A program made the position numbers and the translations under genes. Source: Oscillatoriales cyanobacterium USR001 (lineage in GTDB: Bacteria > Cyanobacteriota > Cyanobacteriia > Cyanobacteriales > Microcoleaceae). From it: 64,000 nucleotides of DNA. This document shows positions 11,101-19,223 of the stretch, piece by piece (the stretch's first letter is position 1; every line of letters starts with the position of its first letter). The stretch covers positions 1-64,000 of the forward strand of contig MBRE01000046.1 in NCBI GenBank assembly GCA_001698425.1, written 5' to 3'. The notes under the pieces are model-generated. The model saw only the letters and a list, made by a program, of their open reading frames with translations. It did no database searches and had not been told where the DNA came from.

Positions 11101-12236
11101 TAAATTCAATTTTGGGAATGACCGAAGGACTACAAGAGGAAGTCTTTGGTATTGTTAATGAAGAACAAATTAAAGCTTTACAAACCATCGATCGCAGTGG
11201 CTGTCATTTGCTAGAATTAATCAATGATATCTTGGATGTCGCCAAAATTGAATCCGGTCTTATGGAGTTAGATTGCGCCTTAGTTTCAATTAATCAACTT
11301 TGTCAATCTAGTCTGGCATTTATCAAACAACAAGCTCTGAAAAAACGTATCCAGCTTGATATTAAAATCGAGAAGAATTTACCTAAGCTAAACGTAGATG
11401 AACGACGGATTCGGCAGGTATTAATTAACTTGCTAAACAATGCTGTGAAATTCACTAACGAACAAGGAAGAATTACCCTAGATGTCTCCCTACTTCCACC
11501 TGAATTGACAACTCCTGATGCTTCCCCACAACATTTCCTGCGAATTGCTGTAATTGATACCGGGATTGGGATTTCCGCCGAAAATATCAATAAATTATTT
11601 AAGCCTTTTATCCAAATTGATAGCGCGTTAAATCGTCAATATGTAGGTTCAGGTTTAGGGTTAGCATTAGTCAAGCAAATTGTTGAACTGCATAATGGCA
11701 GGGTGGGACTAACCAGTGAATTAGGGGTAGGTAGTTGTTTTACAATTGATTTACCCTTTGTTTTTGATGATTCTTTCTCCCCAGAAATAATGGCAAGCAA
11801 ACTAACTACTACCGACGAATTAGATGCTACTGCTAATTCCGCCACAGTTACCAAAATGCCACTAATTTTGATGGCAGAAGATAACGAAGCAAATATTAGT
11901 ACAGTTTCTAGTTACCTCGAAGCTAAAGGTTATCGTCTAGTGTTAGCAAAACATGGTCAAGAAGCGATCGAATTAGCCACCAGTTGCCAGCCTGACTTGA
12001 TTTTGATGGACATTTCAATGCCAGGAATGGATGGGTTAAAGGCAATGCAACAAATTCGCCTTAATCCTAACTTAGTTGATATTCCAATTATTGCTCTAAC
12101 CGCATTAGCAATGACAGGCGATCGCGATCGTTGCTTAGAAGCGGGAGCAAACGATTATTTAACTAAGCCAGTTAAACTCAAACAATTAGCAGCTACTATT
12201 CAACAGTTTTTGCTTCCCATTAAAAATAACCCATGA
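8187..12236 (+). CDS. REC-GAF-PAS hybrid sensor histidine kinase
   Basis: This 1349-residue cytoplasmic hybrid kinase has, in order: REC (29-150), GAF (168-330), PAS (352-470), PAS (478-595), a coiled-coil-like linker, PAS (625-750), GAF (752-920), HisKA (DEFLANMSHELRTPLN, His about 966), HATPase, and REC (LILMDISMPGMDG, Asp about 1275). The frame is open from a TTG at 8112, but I chose ATG 8187 because it gives an MSQI start like the kinase at 13488. The C-terminal third is strongly similar to the preceding kinase, implying tandem duplication. The N-terminal REC reads LLLEIDLP where LLLDxxxP is expected, so Glu78 replaces the phospho-Asp. The last four bases overlap the next gene. Confidence 0.9.
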   Translation: MSQIIVNSNCPDDSNISPELSPCQITILIVDNSEVDRATYIRYLKTDTNSNYQFIEAKNLATGLEIWRSQHPDILLLEIDLPDGDGLEFLTAIAEDYNDEKLPAIVLTGKGDERVAVRAMKLGAADYLVKGDITAIFLCSCVEKVRDRTILTRQLIRSQQQESLIAEIALRIHQYLNLEDILVAIVQEVQKLLNTDRVVIFQFNSDLSGKIVAEAIVPPWTPSLHAEIRDTCFQENQGGAYREGWIFATPDIYLANLKDCHRELLERFQVRANLVVPILLPNTKDRILWGLLIVHHCSSPYNWNEMDIRLLQQLSVQLAIAIQQAELYQSLHSLNASLEQKIQELNFSENRFHGIFDNMFQFIGLVSPDGILLEVNQIALAVGGIKREDVVGRPFWEAYWWQSSVQTQEKLQNAIARAAKGEFIRYEVEWLGAEERLIPIDFSLRPLFDELEGVVMLIPEGRDISEAKRTESTLQFQAQILDQIHDGVFSTDLNGIIQTWNRGAEQLYGYQAAEIIGRSLSILYEEGIDLETMVIAPLLGNERYEIEIPTRSKSGNLLYVSLRLSVAWNEQENVTHLIGCSNDVSARKETERKIKQINQELEAKVQERTAELEDRKAELQKLSERLTLSLKSGAISTWEWDIEENKIFWDERMYELYGIRKQSDAVLPYDIWVNSLHPDDRNVSEALIQEAILGQAQFDTEFRVVHPDGSIHFIKAFGTVVKNTQGNPQSIIGVNFDITDRKQTELKLQQQAKQERLLSSVTQQMRSSLNLEEILNATVKELHQVLQSDRVMIYRLFPKGSGVAIAESVLPNWPKLLDIIFPKEVFPEENYERYLQGRVYALNDLEDANQSILPCLVNFLREIQVRAKLVVPIILNEVLWGLLIAHECDRPHLWEEWEINLLNQTANQLAIAIQQSSLFKQLKIELAERHLAEVRLKETNTRLAISNKELARATRLKDEFLANMSHELRTPLNSILGMTEGLQEEVFGIVNEEQIKALQTIDRSGCHLLELINDILDVAKIESGLMELDCALVSINQLCQSSLAFIKQQALKKRIQLDIKIEKNLPKLNVDERRIRQVLINLLNNAVKFTNEQGRITLDVSLLPPELTTPDASPQHFLRIAVIDTGIGISAENINKLFKPFIQIDSALNRQYVGSGLGLALVKQIVELHNGRVGLTSELGVGSCFTIDLPFVFDDSFSPEIMASKLTTTDELDATANSATVTKMPLILMAEDNEANISTVSSYLEAKGYRLVLAKHGQEAIELATSCQPDLILMDISMPGMDGLKAMQQIRLNPNLVDIPIIALTALAMTGDRDRCLEAGANDYLTKPVKLKQLAATIQQFLLPIKNNP

Positions 12237-13309
12237 AAAAACCATCTATTTTAATCATTGACGACGAGCCTGATAATTTCGATGTAATTGAAACTTTTTT
12301 AAGCGATCGAGATTATCTTTTACATTATGCTACCAATGGTCAAGATGCGATCGCAACCTTAGAAACCTTCAATCCCGATCTAATTCTATTAGATGTAATG
12401 ATGCCAGGAATAGATGGAATCGAAGTTTGTCGGCGCATTAAAGCCATGTCAAAATGGCAAGCTATCCCGATTATTATGGTGACAGCATTAAACTCAAAAT
12501 CTGACCTGGCAGACTGTCTAAATGCCGGAGCCGATGACTTCATCACTAAACCCGTCAATGCTATTGAACTGCGGGCTAGAGTTCATTCTATGCTACGCAT
12601 TAAGCATCACTATGATGACCTGCAAACTTTACTGAAATTGCGCGAAGATATGGTAAATATGATTGTCCATGATTTACGCAATCCCTTAACTGGTGTTTTA
12701 CTAAGCTTGGATCTTCTCAGAAATGTAGAATATCCTAGAGAACAACAACAAAAGAAATTGGGGGAAATTTACTCGTCAGCCAAAGTATTACAGGTATTGA
12801 TTGATGATTTATTGCAAATTTCTTTACTCGAATCGGGTAAATTTCGTTTCAATTATACAGCGATCGATCTCTGCGAACTTATACCTTCTGTCCTATCAAA
12901 CTTTGAAGCGATCGCCGCTCAAAAAAATCTGTCACTAATCAGTAAATTACCAGACCTACCCAGTAGAAAAGTCACAGTTGATGCTAACATGATACATCGA
13001 ACACTAAATAATTTACTCTCAAATGCCATTAAGTTTTCGCCACCCCACACTCAAATTATCGTGAAGGTAGAATTTCTCACATCTGGTGATGTTAAAATCC
13101 AAGTAATTGATTCTGGTCCAGGCGTTCCCGATCCATTGCGACTCAAGATTTTTGAGAAATACGAAATTGGAACTTTGATGCCGGGAATATCTCAAATAGG
13201 TTTGGGTTTAGCTTTTTGTAAAATGGTAGTTGAAGCGCATGGGGGCAAAATTTCCGTCAGCAACAACCAACCACAAGGAGCAATTTTTGAAATCATCTTG
13301 GCAACATAG
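12233..13309 (+). CDS. Response-regulator/histidine kinase hybrid (REC-HisKA-HATPase)
   Basis: This 358-residue protein has an N-terminal receiver (ILIIDDEPDNFDVIE; phospho-Asp54 in LILLDVMMPGIDG) followed by HisKA (VHDLRNPLTG, His about 146) and HATPase (DSGPGV, IGLGLAF). Its ATG overlaps the TGA of the preceding hybrid kinase (ATGA), so the two are probably translationally coupled and work in one phosphorelay. A plausible role is to accept phosphate from that kinase and alter its own kinase activity (inference). The stop codon touches a 99-bp palindromic element. Confidence 0.9.
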   Translation: MKKPSILIIDDEPDNFDVIETFLSDRDYLLHYATNGQDAIATLETFNPDLILLDVMMPGIDGIEVCRRIKAMSKWQAIPIIMVTALNSKSDLADCLNAGADDFITKPVNAIELRARVHSMLRIKHHYDDLQTLLKLREDMVNMIVHDLRNPLTGVLLSLDLLRNVEYPREQQQKKLGEIYSSAKVLQVLIDDLLQISLLESGKFRFNYTAIDLCELIPSVLSNFEAIAAQKNLSLISKLPDLPSRKVTVDANMIHRTLNNLLSNAIKFSPPHTQIIVKVEFLTSGDVKIQVIDSGPGVPDPLRLKIFEKYEIGTLMPGISQIGLGLAFCKMVVEAHGGKISVSNNQPQGAIFEIILAT

Positions 13310-13407
13310 GAATGAAAAATAAATAAGTTGACGATCTGGTTCGTAGTAAGCGCCAAGCGCGCTCTTTGCACTTACTACAAACAAGCGAATTATTTAATTT
13401 CTATTCC
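13309..13407. repeat. Palindromic MITE-like element, family A, copy 1
   Basis: This 99-bp element starts with GGAATGAAAA and ends with the inverse, CTATTCC. A central hairpin is built on GTAGTAAGCGC / GCxCTTACTAC. Related copies lie at 19949-20045, 43881-43932 (half), 51662-51740 and 62392-62470. It directly follows the stop codon of the upstream REC-kinase. No transposase is encoded; mobilisation in trans is inferred. Confidence 0.75.
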
Positions 13408-13487
13408 ATAGTTCACAACTATGACATCAACCTTATGCTCTTTTTCTCGATCGTTCTTTGTTCTTCTATACATTATTGGTTACAACC

Positions 13488-14621
13488 ATGTCTCAAATCT
13501 CTATCTTAATTATTGATGATGAACCTGATAACTTCGATGTCATTGAAACCCTATTATCGGAGCAGAATTATCAATTGCATTACGCGGCTAGTGGTAAAGA
13601 CGCACTGGCTACCTTAGACACCTTTAATCCCGATCTAATTTTACTAGATGTGATGATGCCGGGAATAGATGGAATTGAAGTTTGTCGGCGCATCAAGGCG
13701 ATGTCAAAATGGCAAGCAGTTCCAATTATTATGGTGACAGCATTAAACTCAAAATATGACTTGGCTAATTGTCTCAATGCTGGTGCTGATGACTTTATCA
13801 GTAAACCAGTGAATTCTATTGAAATGCGAGCTCGCATACATTCAATGCTGAGAATTAAGCAACAATATGACAATATTCAGAGTTTATCCCGCATCCAAGA
13901 AAATACGATTAATTTCTTGGAAAATAATCTAAGTGAGTTACGTGGCAATTTAGCCTCTAGTCTATCCCACGAATTGAATACACCGCTTAATGGTATCTTA
14001 GGTACGATTGGTTTGCTTGATGACGATCTGGAAAACATGGAGCTTGATGAAATCCGTGAGATATTAGGCTGGGCAGATAAATCTGCCCGTCGTTTGGAGA
14101 AGTTAACTAAAAAATTTCTAATTTATTTAGAACTAGAATTATTGGCAAGTAAGCAGGAAAATGATGCAATTTCTTGCACTAAATTTTCGGCTTCAGCTAT
14201 TGAAGCGACATTGATATCCTACGCTGAGAGTCTTAACCGTAGCAACGATCTAGTTATGACATTTGAGGAGGCAGAGATTGCTCTATCTGAGCGATATTTA
14301 TCAACAATTATTTCTGAATTAGTTGATAATGCGCTGAAGTTTTCTTTGCCAGGGACATTGATTAAAATTAGTGGTAAAGTGGTAGGGGATGTGCTGAATT
14401 TATCTGTCCATGATTCAGGACGGGGAATGACTGAGGAACAAATTGCTAAAATTGGTGAATTTATGCAGTTTGAGCGTAAGACTTATGAACAACAGGGGAT
14501 TGGCATTGGTTTAAAAATTGTCAAGAAAATTGTTGAATTGGCGGCCGGAGAGTTCTCAATTAGCAGTGTTTATCAACAGGAAACAATGGTAAATATTACT
14601 CTGCCAATTATCCACAATTAG
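13488..14621 (+). CDS. Response-regulator/histidine kinase hybrid (REC-HisKA-HATPase)
   Basis: This 377-residue paralogue of the preceding gene has a nearly identical receiver (ILIIDDEPDNFDVIE, phospho-Asp54) but a different kinase part: HisKA with SLSHELNTPLNG (His about 161) and HATPase with DSGRGM and GIGIGL. The frame is open from a TTG at 13458; ATG 13488 was chosen because it gives MSQIS, matching its neighbours. It is separated from the upstream gene by a palindromic element and probably has its own promoter. A shared receiver with a diverged kinase suggests both respond to the same upstream phosphodonor (inference). Confidence 0.88.
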   Translation: MSQISILIIDDEPDNFDVIETLLSEQNYQLHYAASGKDALATLDTFNPDLILLDVMMPGIDGIEVCRRIKAMSKWQAVPIIMVTALNSKYDLANCLNAGADDFISKPVNSIEMRARIHSMLRIKQQYDNIQSLSRIQENTINFLENNLSELRGNLASSLSHELNTPLNGILGTIGLLDDDLENMELDEIREILGWADKSARRLEKLTKKFLIYLELELLASKQENDAISCTKFSASAIEATLISYAESLNRSNDLVMTFEEAEIALSERYLSTIISELVDNALKFSLPGTLIKISGKVVGDVLNLSVHDSGRGMTEEQIAKIGEFMQFERKTYEQQGIGIGLKIVKKIVELAAGEFSISSVYQQETMVNITLPIIHN

Positions 14622-14656
14622 ATTTATAATCAGAATGACAAACCTTTTTTAAATGC

Positions 14657-15147
14657 CTAACAGTTTATCAAAGTATTTGTACAATAGCGATCGCGTCCCT
14701 GTTCTTTTGCTTGATATAGCGCTTTGTCTGTTTTCCGGCTGATGGCTAAACCTAATCCTGTTCCTTCTTGCATCTCTTTTCCGGCTTGCGCTTGGGAAAA
14801 AGCATCAAAAAGCTTTGGCAATTCTGCGGCTGCAATCCCTACTCCAGTGTCACGGATGCGAAAATGGAGATTAAAAACATCTGTGGTTTCTCGCTCTCCC
14901 TGAAAGACATTTTTTACTTGCGATCGTACTTGAGAATGTAAGACCATCATCAACTTTTCAATCACTCCTTGTTTTCTCCACTGTTTGTAGTGCCAATATA
15001 CTGTTTTTTGGGCAATATTTGATTGAGTAAGGGTGACAAAGTTTCCCATTCGGCATACGTCACTAGGATGCTGAGTGCTTTAATAGATAAAATCGGAAAA
15101 CTGTCCAAAGAAACCGGGTTTTTACCTAATCTGCGGGTAACAACCAA
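14657..15147 (-). pseudogene. Mosaic gene debris: transposase, kinase and GGDEF fragments
   Basis: Read on the minus strand, three unrelated pieces are joined. First come remnants of an IS5-like transposase N-terminus: [12 protein letters not shown] in one frame, then [17 protein letters not shown] in another. Next is a histidine-kinase ATPase piece ([31 protein letters not shown]). Last is a GGDEF C-terminal tail ([15 protein letters not shown]). The longest open frame is 130 codons, but it lacks the N box, HisKA and GGDEF catalytic core, so no working product is expected. It looks like decay after nested insertions or deletions. Confidence 0.7.
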
Positions 15148-15173
15148 GTATTTTCATAAAAAACCCGGTTTCC
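15108..15173. repeat. Palindromic repeat, family B (AGAAACCGGGTT), copy 1
   Basis: Inverted arms AGAAACCGGGTTTTT and AAAAACCCGGTTTCC enclose a core containing AATCTGCGGGTAACAAC. The same arms and core recur at 51769-51834. Looser copies are at 30494-30562 and a half-copy at 62255-62267. It could form a strong hairpin in RNA. Function unknown. Confidence 0.7.
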
Positions 15174-15222
15174 GATCGCGCGATCGCCTATTGAGCGATC
15201 TCTAATTCACTGTGGATAATTT

Positions 15223-15879
15223 CTAGTTAGCTGGAAGGTTTATAATGACTTGGCGACTGTTTACTAAGATAGCAACAAATCCGCGATCGCTTAGAGCTCT
15301 CATGGTAGAAATGGCAGCACTTTGATCGCTGGTATAAGCAGCAAGTAAATAAGAACGTTGACCGTGAGATACTAAGTCTAATCGTCTACCTAATGTTTGC
15401 TGTATTTGATTGGCTAGTTGCGGTTGGTTTAAGTAATCTACTAATACGGCATAACCAGGACCAAGGGTTTGAGGGCTAACTCTAGGTGGATTTGGTGTAG
15501 GGATTGGAGGGGGTGCGGCAACACCGGGCGGGACAACATAAGTAGGCAGTCCCACCATTTCCTGGAAACGCTTTGCTGCATCATTGACGGCTAGTAAATT
15601 GGGAAAGCCACCAATTCGCGTTACTATCAGGTTGAGATATCGACAAAAGGTGCTGTTGACATCAGGAGGGAGCGATCGCCTTGCCCGCTCTTGTTGTGCC
15701 GGTGTCTCAGTAACAATTAATAGTAAGTATTCTCCCGGCTGAGGGGGAGGACAAACGGGTTGAGACTTGGCATGATTAGGGAAAATTGTCAAGCCTGCGA
15801 TGGCGATCGCGAAAGAATTAATCAAAAATCGCGATCGCCAAAACTTAGGAATAGAAATTCGAGAATGAGAATTTAGCAT
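15223..15879 (-). CDS. Secreted hypothetical protein with proline-rich linker
   Basis: This is a 218-residue protein. The N-terminus has a basic stretch followed by a hydrophobic segment (FLINSFAIAIAGLTIF) and a likely cleavage after HAKSQ, suggesting export. Two similar halves (about 48-110 and 145-215) flank a Pro-rich linker around PPGVAAPPPIPTPNPP. The second half, with GYAVLVDYLNQPQLANQIQQ and GFVAILVNSRQVI, resembles the SPOR-like fold seen in cyanobacterial secreted proteins. No catalytic motif was seen. It is alone on this strand, next to the debris region. Confidence 0.7.
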   Translation of the reverse strand: MLNSHSRISIPKFWRSRFLINSFAIAIAGLTIFPNHAKSQPVCPPPQPGEYLLLIVTETPAQQERARRSLPPDVNSTFCRYLNLIVTRIGGFPNLLAVNDAAKRFQEMVGLPTYVVPPGVAAPPPIPTPNPPRVSPQTLGPGYAVLVDYLNQPQLANQIQQTLGRRLDLVSHGQRSYLLAAYTSDQSAAISTMRALSDRGFVAILVNSRQVIINLPAN

Positions 15880-15929
15880 CCAAATTGCAGAATTAAAGAA
15901 TTGAAAAATTGAATTTCCTCATCATATCG

Positions 15930-15987
15930 TTGACCGTTGCATCGGAATGATTTAACCACAGAGAACACAGAGAACACAGAGGGAGAT
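15930..15987. repeat. 58-bp dispersed repeat (CACAGAGAACACAGAG type), copy 1
   Basis: Starting TTGACCGTTGCATCGGAATG and ending in a run of CACAGAGAA units, this sequence recurs in inverted orientation at 35161-35218 with about one mismatch. It lies in the gap between a secreted hypothetical gene and ycf54. It encodes nothing visible. Confidence 0.7.
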
Positions 15988-16026
15988 AAGAGAGATGAAT
16001 AATTCCGATGAATCATGGATTTGATA

Positions 16027-16347
16027 TCATTCCTGAGAAGCTAAAGCATCAGGAATAGTTGTCGTTGGAGCCTGAAATTCCCCTGTGATTACATATTCTA
16101 ACCGCAGTTTCAACCAAGTAATAAACGTGGAGTCAGTAGAAATTACTGCCACCGATGGCTGAGGGCATTTTGCCTTAATTTCCGCCATTGTAGGAGCTTC
16201 TAGGAAAGCTGGCTGTTTAACCATCCAAAAATCAATAGTTTTTTCCTGTTCTTGGTAATGACGATGACGTTCCTTAAGAACCTCGGCAAAAGGTTCTTCT
16301 TCCAATAAAAACTTTTGACTTGCTAAAACGTAATAGTAGGTTTGCAT
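16027..16347 (-). CDS. ycf54: Ycf54 (DUF2488), Mg-protoporphyrin ester cyclase factor
   Basis: This 106-residue protein has the Ycf54 signature throughout: TYYYVLASQKFLLEEEPF, HYQEQEKTIDFW, PAFLEAPT, CPQPSVAVISTDSTFITWLK and RLEYVITGEF. Ycf54 is required for the aerobic Mg-protoporphyrin IX monomethyl ester cyclase in chlorophyll synthesis, where it interacts with AcsF/CycI (established). The length is normal for the family. Its leader carries a heptamer repeat array starting about 10 bases upstream of the ATG. pdxJ lies upstream on the same strand. Confidence 0.93.
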   Translation of the reverse strand: MQTYYYVLASQKFLLEEEPFAEVLKERHRHYQEQEKTIDFWMVKQPAFLEAPTMAEIKAKCPQPSVAVISTDSTFITWLKLRLEYVITGEFQAPTTTIPDALASQE

Positions 16348-16356
16348 TTTGACGCT

Positions 16357-16416
16357 TGTTATTTGTTATTTGTTATTTGTTATCAGTTAACTGTTAACTG
16401 TTAACTGTTAACTGTC
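16357..16416. repeat. STRR array: TTGTTAT then TTAACTG heptamers
   Basis: Four TTGTTAT-type units are followed by about four TTAACTG-type units. The array fills the gap between the pdxJ stop and the ycf54 start. Short tandemly repeated heptamers are a known class in cyanobacteria. Confidence 0.85.
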
Positions 16417-17137
16417 AAATTCCCATTGCTTGTTTCATTTCATGGACAGCCCGTTCTAAACCAACGAGAACAGCCCGACTAATAATTGTATGACCAATGT
16501 TGAGTTCTTCCATGCCTTCAATAGAGGCGACTGGGTAAACATTGGAGTAAGTGAGGCCGTGTCCGGCATTAACTCGGAGGCCATTTGCGATCGCCAATCG
16601 ACAACCTTGGGCCAACACAGCTAATTCCTTTTCGCGATTTGCTTCAGCACTAGATTCAGCATAAACCCCCGTGTGCAATTCCACAAATTGTGCTTTGATA
16701 GTTGCCGAAGCCTCAATTTGTCTGGGGTCAGCATTAATGAACATACTAACGGGAATACCAGCACCCTGCAACCGAGCCACAACTTCACTCAACCGCTGAA
16801 GATTCCCCGCTACATCAAGCCCTCCTTCCGTCGTCACCTCTTCACGGCGTTCTGGTACGAGAGTAATGTAATCAGGTTTGATATCAAGAGCGATCGCTAC
16901 CATCTCATCAGTCGGAGCCATTTCCAAATTTAGATGAGTCATCACCGTTTGCCGCAAATTACGCACATCGCGGTCTTGAATGTGTCGCCTGTCTTCCCGC
17001 AGATGTACAGTAATGCCATCAGCACCGGCTAGTTCAGCTAAAGCCGCCGCCGCTACGGGATCGGGTTCCACCGTCCGGCGGGCTTGCCGAATCGTGGCAA
17101 CGTGATCTATATTTACGCCAAGTGTCGGCAAACTCAA
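16415..17137 (-). CDS. pdxJ: Pyridoxine 5'-phosphate synthase PdxJ
   Basis: This 240-residue protein begins [17 protein letters not shown] and contains [28 protein letters not shown] and [12 protein letters not shown], the standard PdxJ active-site blocks. It condenses 3-amino-2-oxopropyl phosphate with deoxyxylulose 5-phosphate to make pyridoxine 5'-phosphate, the last ring-forming step of DXP-dependent vitamin B6 synthesis, in the cytoplasm. Length and start match the family. The stop TGA abuts the heptamer array. It is divergent from the Rpn-like gene. Confidence 0.96.
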   Translation of the reverse strand: MSLPTLGVNIDHVATIRQARRTVEPDPVAAAALAELAGADGITVHLREDRRHIQDRDVRNLRQTVMTHLNLEMAPTDEMVAIALDIKPDYITLVPERREEVTTEGGLDVAGNLQRLSEVVARLQGAGIPVSMFINADPRQIEASATIKAQFVELHTGVYAESSAEANREKELAVLAQGCRLAIANGLRVNAGHGLTYSNVYPVASIEGMEELNIGHTIISRAVLVGLERAVHEMKQAMGI

Positions 17138-17186
17138 CCTCTCTTGAATGTACTGACTTTTTCGCCACTTATTTTACTCTATTAAT

Positions 17187-18032
17187 GTGAAAACAGATAC
17201 ACTTTTCTACCAATTCTTTAAGGACTTTCCCAGATTCTTCTTTGAACTGATTGGCAAACCCGACACCAACACCAACGCCTATGAGTTTATTGCACCGGAA
17301 ATCAAACAGCAAGCGTTTCGGTTAGATGGTTTATTTGCCCCTCGACCGGAATTTCCCCAGGAACCCCTTTATTTTGTAGAAGTTCAGTTTTACAAAGAAG
17401 ACAACTTTTACGAGCGGCTGTTTTCCCAAATATTCCTATACTTTCGGCAATATCAACCGCCAAATGAAGATTGGTATGCGATCGTTATCTACGACAATCG
17501 CAGCAGCGAATTTCCCGCCAACCTGCGTTATAATGAGTTAATGGAGCGGCGAGTACAGCGGATTTTCATCAATGAATTGGCAGAAGCTACCAAGCTATCT
17601 CTGGGTACAGGGATTGTCAAGTTGTTGGTAGAAAATCCCAGAAAAACTGCTGAATCAGCCAAAGTGTTAATTAATAAAGCGAAGGAGGAATTAGGCGAAC
17701 CATTAAGCCAGAAAAAAGTGATAGATTTGATACAGACAATCGTGTTGTACAAATTCCCTAATCTTAGTCGTAAGGAAATAGAAGCTATGTTAGAACTGAT
17801 TGATATCAAACAAACCAAGGTCTATCAAGAAGTTTTTGAAGAGGGTATCAAACAAGGTATCGAGCAAGGTATCGAGCAAGGTATCGAGCAAGGTATCGAA
17901 AGGGGACAGCTAGAAACTAAGTTAAAAATGATCCCCATGTTTCGAGAATTAGGATTAAATGCTGAAGAAATAGCTAGACGGTTAGAACTTGATATTCAAA
18001 CTGTCAGGACTGCTCTGCGACAATCGCCTTAA
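17187..18032 (+). CDS. Rpn/DUF2887-family putative PD-(D/E)XK nuclease
   Basis: This 281-residue member of the DUF2887/Rpn-like group common in cyanobacteria starts MKTDTLFYQFFKDFPRFFFELIG from a GTG. The nuclease core is visible as FRLDGLF (Asp47) and LYFVEVQFYK (Glu65, Gln67). The C-terminus holds a tandem GIEQ repeat (about residues 220-240), made by 12-bp DNA units that can slip without breaking the frame, then a helix-turn-helix-like tail (LNAEEIARRLELDIQTVRTAL). Rpn relatives promote recombination and cleave DNA; the role here is unknown. It diverges from pdxJ across a 49-bp gap. Confidence 0.85.
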   Translation: MKTDTLFYQFFKDFPRFFFELIGKPDTNTNAYEFIAPEIKQQAFRLDGLFAPRPEFPQEPLYFVEVQFYKEDNFYERLFSQIFLYFRQYQPPNEDWYAIVIYDNRSSEFPANLRYNELMERRVQRIFINELAEATKLSLGTGIVKLLVENPRKTAESAKVLINKAKEELGEPLSQKKVIDLIQTIVLYKFPNLSRKEIEAMLELIDIKQTKVYQEVFEEGIKQGIEQGIEQGIEQGIERGQLETKLKMIPMFRELGLNAEEIARRLELDIQTVRTALRQSP

Positions 18033-18157
18033 TCCGCCTGCATTACCTTTCTAATTTGAGAAAAAAGTGTTATAATGAAATTTGTCATCAATTAATCCCT
18101 CCAAGCTTAGACGGCCGATCGCTCTAAAGACAGAGGATTGGAATCCTAAAATTTGCC

Positions 18158-19135
18158 ATGAAAGTACAAGTATCACCAAAACTAACAAACCTGGGAACCG
18201 CCGCTTCTCAAGCAGTTGAGAAATATTTCCAGAAGATTTTAATTCACGAAGCGGAAGTTCTCAAAGATAAAGACCCGGAAGAACTCCATCAAATGCGTGT
18301 GGGAATGCGGCGTTTGCGTTCTGCGGCGACGGGTTTTGCGCCTGTAATCAATTTACCAAAAGCAGCAGACGAGCAAAAAATTGGTAAGATTGCGCGTATT
18401 TTAGGGACGTTGCGAGATTTAGATGTCATGCTCGAAAGTCTTCAGAATAAGTATTATCCAACTTTGCCATCCCAAGAGCAAGAAATTTTGGATAAAGCTT
18501 TGCTTAATTTGTTGAAACAGCGCCATCGTGCTTTAAAAGGAGTACGGGGAATTTTAGAACATAAGAGTTATCAAGTGTTTAAAGAATCTCTGCAAGATTG
18601 GCTGGGAAATCCATCTTATCAGGCGATCGCGCAGTTACCAGTTGAGGAAGTATTGCCAGATTTACTTCTTCCTCAAGTTAGTGAAATGTTTTTGCATCCG
18701 GGTTGGTTAATTGGCGTAATCGATCGAGAAGGAGGGATTACAGTTCGTGAGGATATGACTTCTGCAAGTTTAGAACAAGAATTAGCAGAACGAGGCGAAA
18801 TTATTCACGATCTTCGCAAACAAGCTAAACGAGTGCGGTATCTAATGAGTTTATTTACTGAATTTTACGGTCAGTCTTACGAAGCTTATTTGGAAGATGT
18901 TAAAGGCATTCAAGAATTTTTAGGGGACATTCAAGATAGTGCGGTTTTGGGAGAGTTTTTGAACACTATGTTTGATTTTGATTTGAAAAAACGTCTCCCT
19001 AACCTGTCGGAACTTATGGCGCAAAATCGTTTTGAGTCTTGGCAAAAGTGGCAACTTTTACAGCGGCGTTATCTGACAACTGAAATTCGACAAAATTTCC
19101 GATCGGAATTAATTCGTCCTCTTGTTAGTTGTTAG
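18158..19135 (+). CDS. CHAD domain protein
   Basis: This 325-residue protein has conserved-histidine helical (CHAD) signatures: EELHQMRVGMRRLRSA near residue 46, GTLRDLDVMLE near 88, and HDLRKQAKRVRYLMSLF near 217. CHAD domains bind inorganic polyphosphate (established) and often accompany CYTH phosphatases, which are absent here. No membrane or signal segment is seen. Its last residues (LVSC) and stop codon are spelled by the heptamer array TTGTTAG that begins at 19122. Confidence 0.9.
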   Translation: MKVQVSPKLTNLGTAASQAVEKYFQKILIHEAEVLKDKDPEELHQMRVGMRRLRSAATGFAPVINLPKAADEQKIGKIARILGTLRDLDVMLESLQNKYYPTLPSQEQEILDKALLNLLKQRHRALKGVRGILEHKSYQVFKESLQDWLGNPSYQAIAQLPVEEVLPDLLLPQVSEMFLHPGWLIGVIDREGGITVREDMTSASLEQELAERGEIIHDLRKQAKRVRYLMSLFTEFYGQSYEAYLEDVKGIQEFLGDIQDSAVLGEFLNTMFDFDLKKRLPNLSELMAQNRFESWQKWQLLQRRYLTTEIRQNFRSELIRPLVSC

Positions 19136-19175
19136 TTGTTAGTTGTTAACTGTTAGTTGTTAGTTGTTAGTTGTT
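19122..19175. repeat. STRR array: TTGTTAG heptamers
   Basis: About seven TTGTTAG-like units run from inside the CHAD gene into the gap before surE. The array supplies the CHAD stop codon. Confidence 0.8.
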
Positions 19176-19223
19176 TAATTCGATCGAGAAAATAAGGGTT
19201 CCAGTTGCGTAAATCCTGGGATA

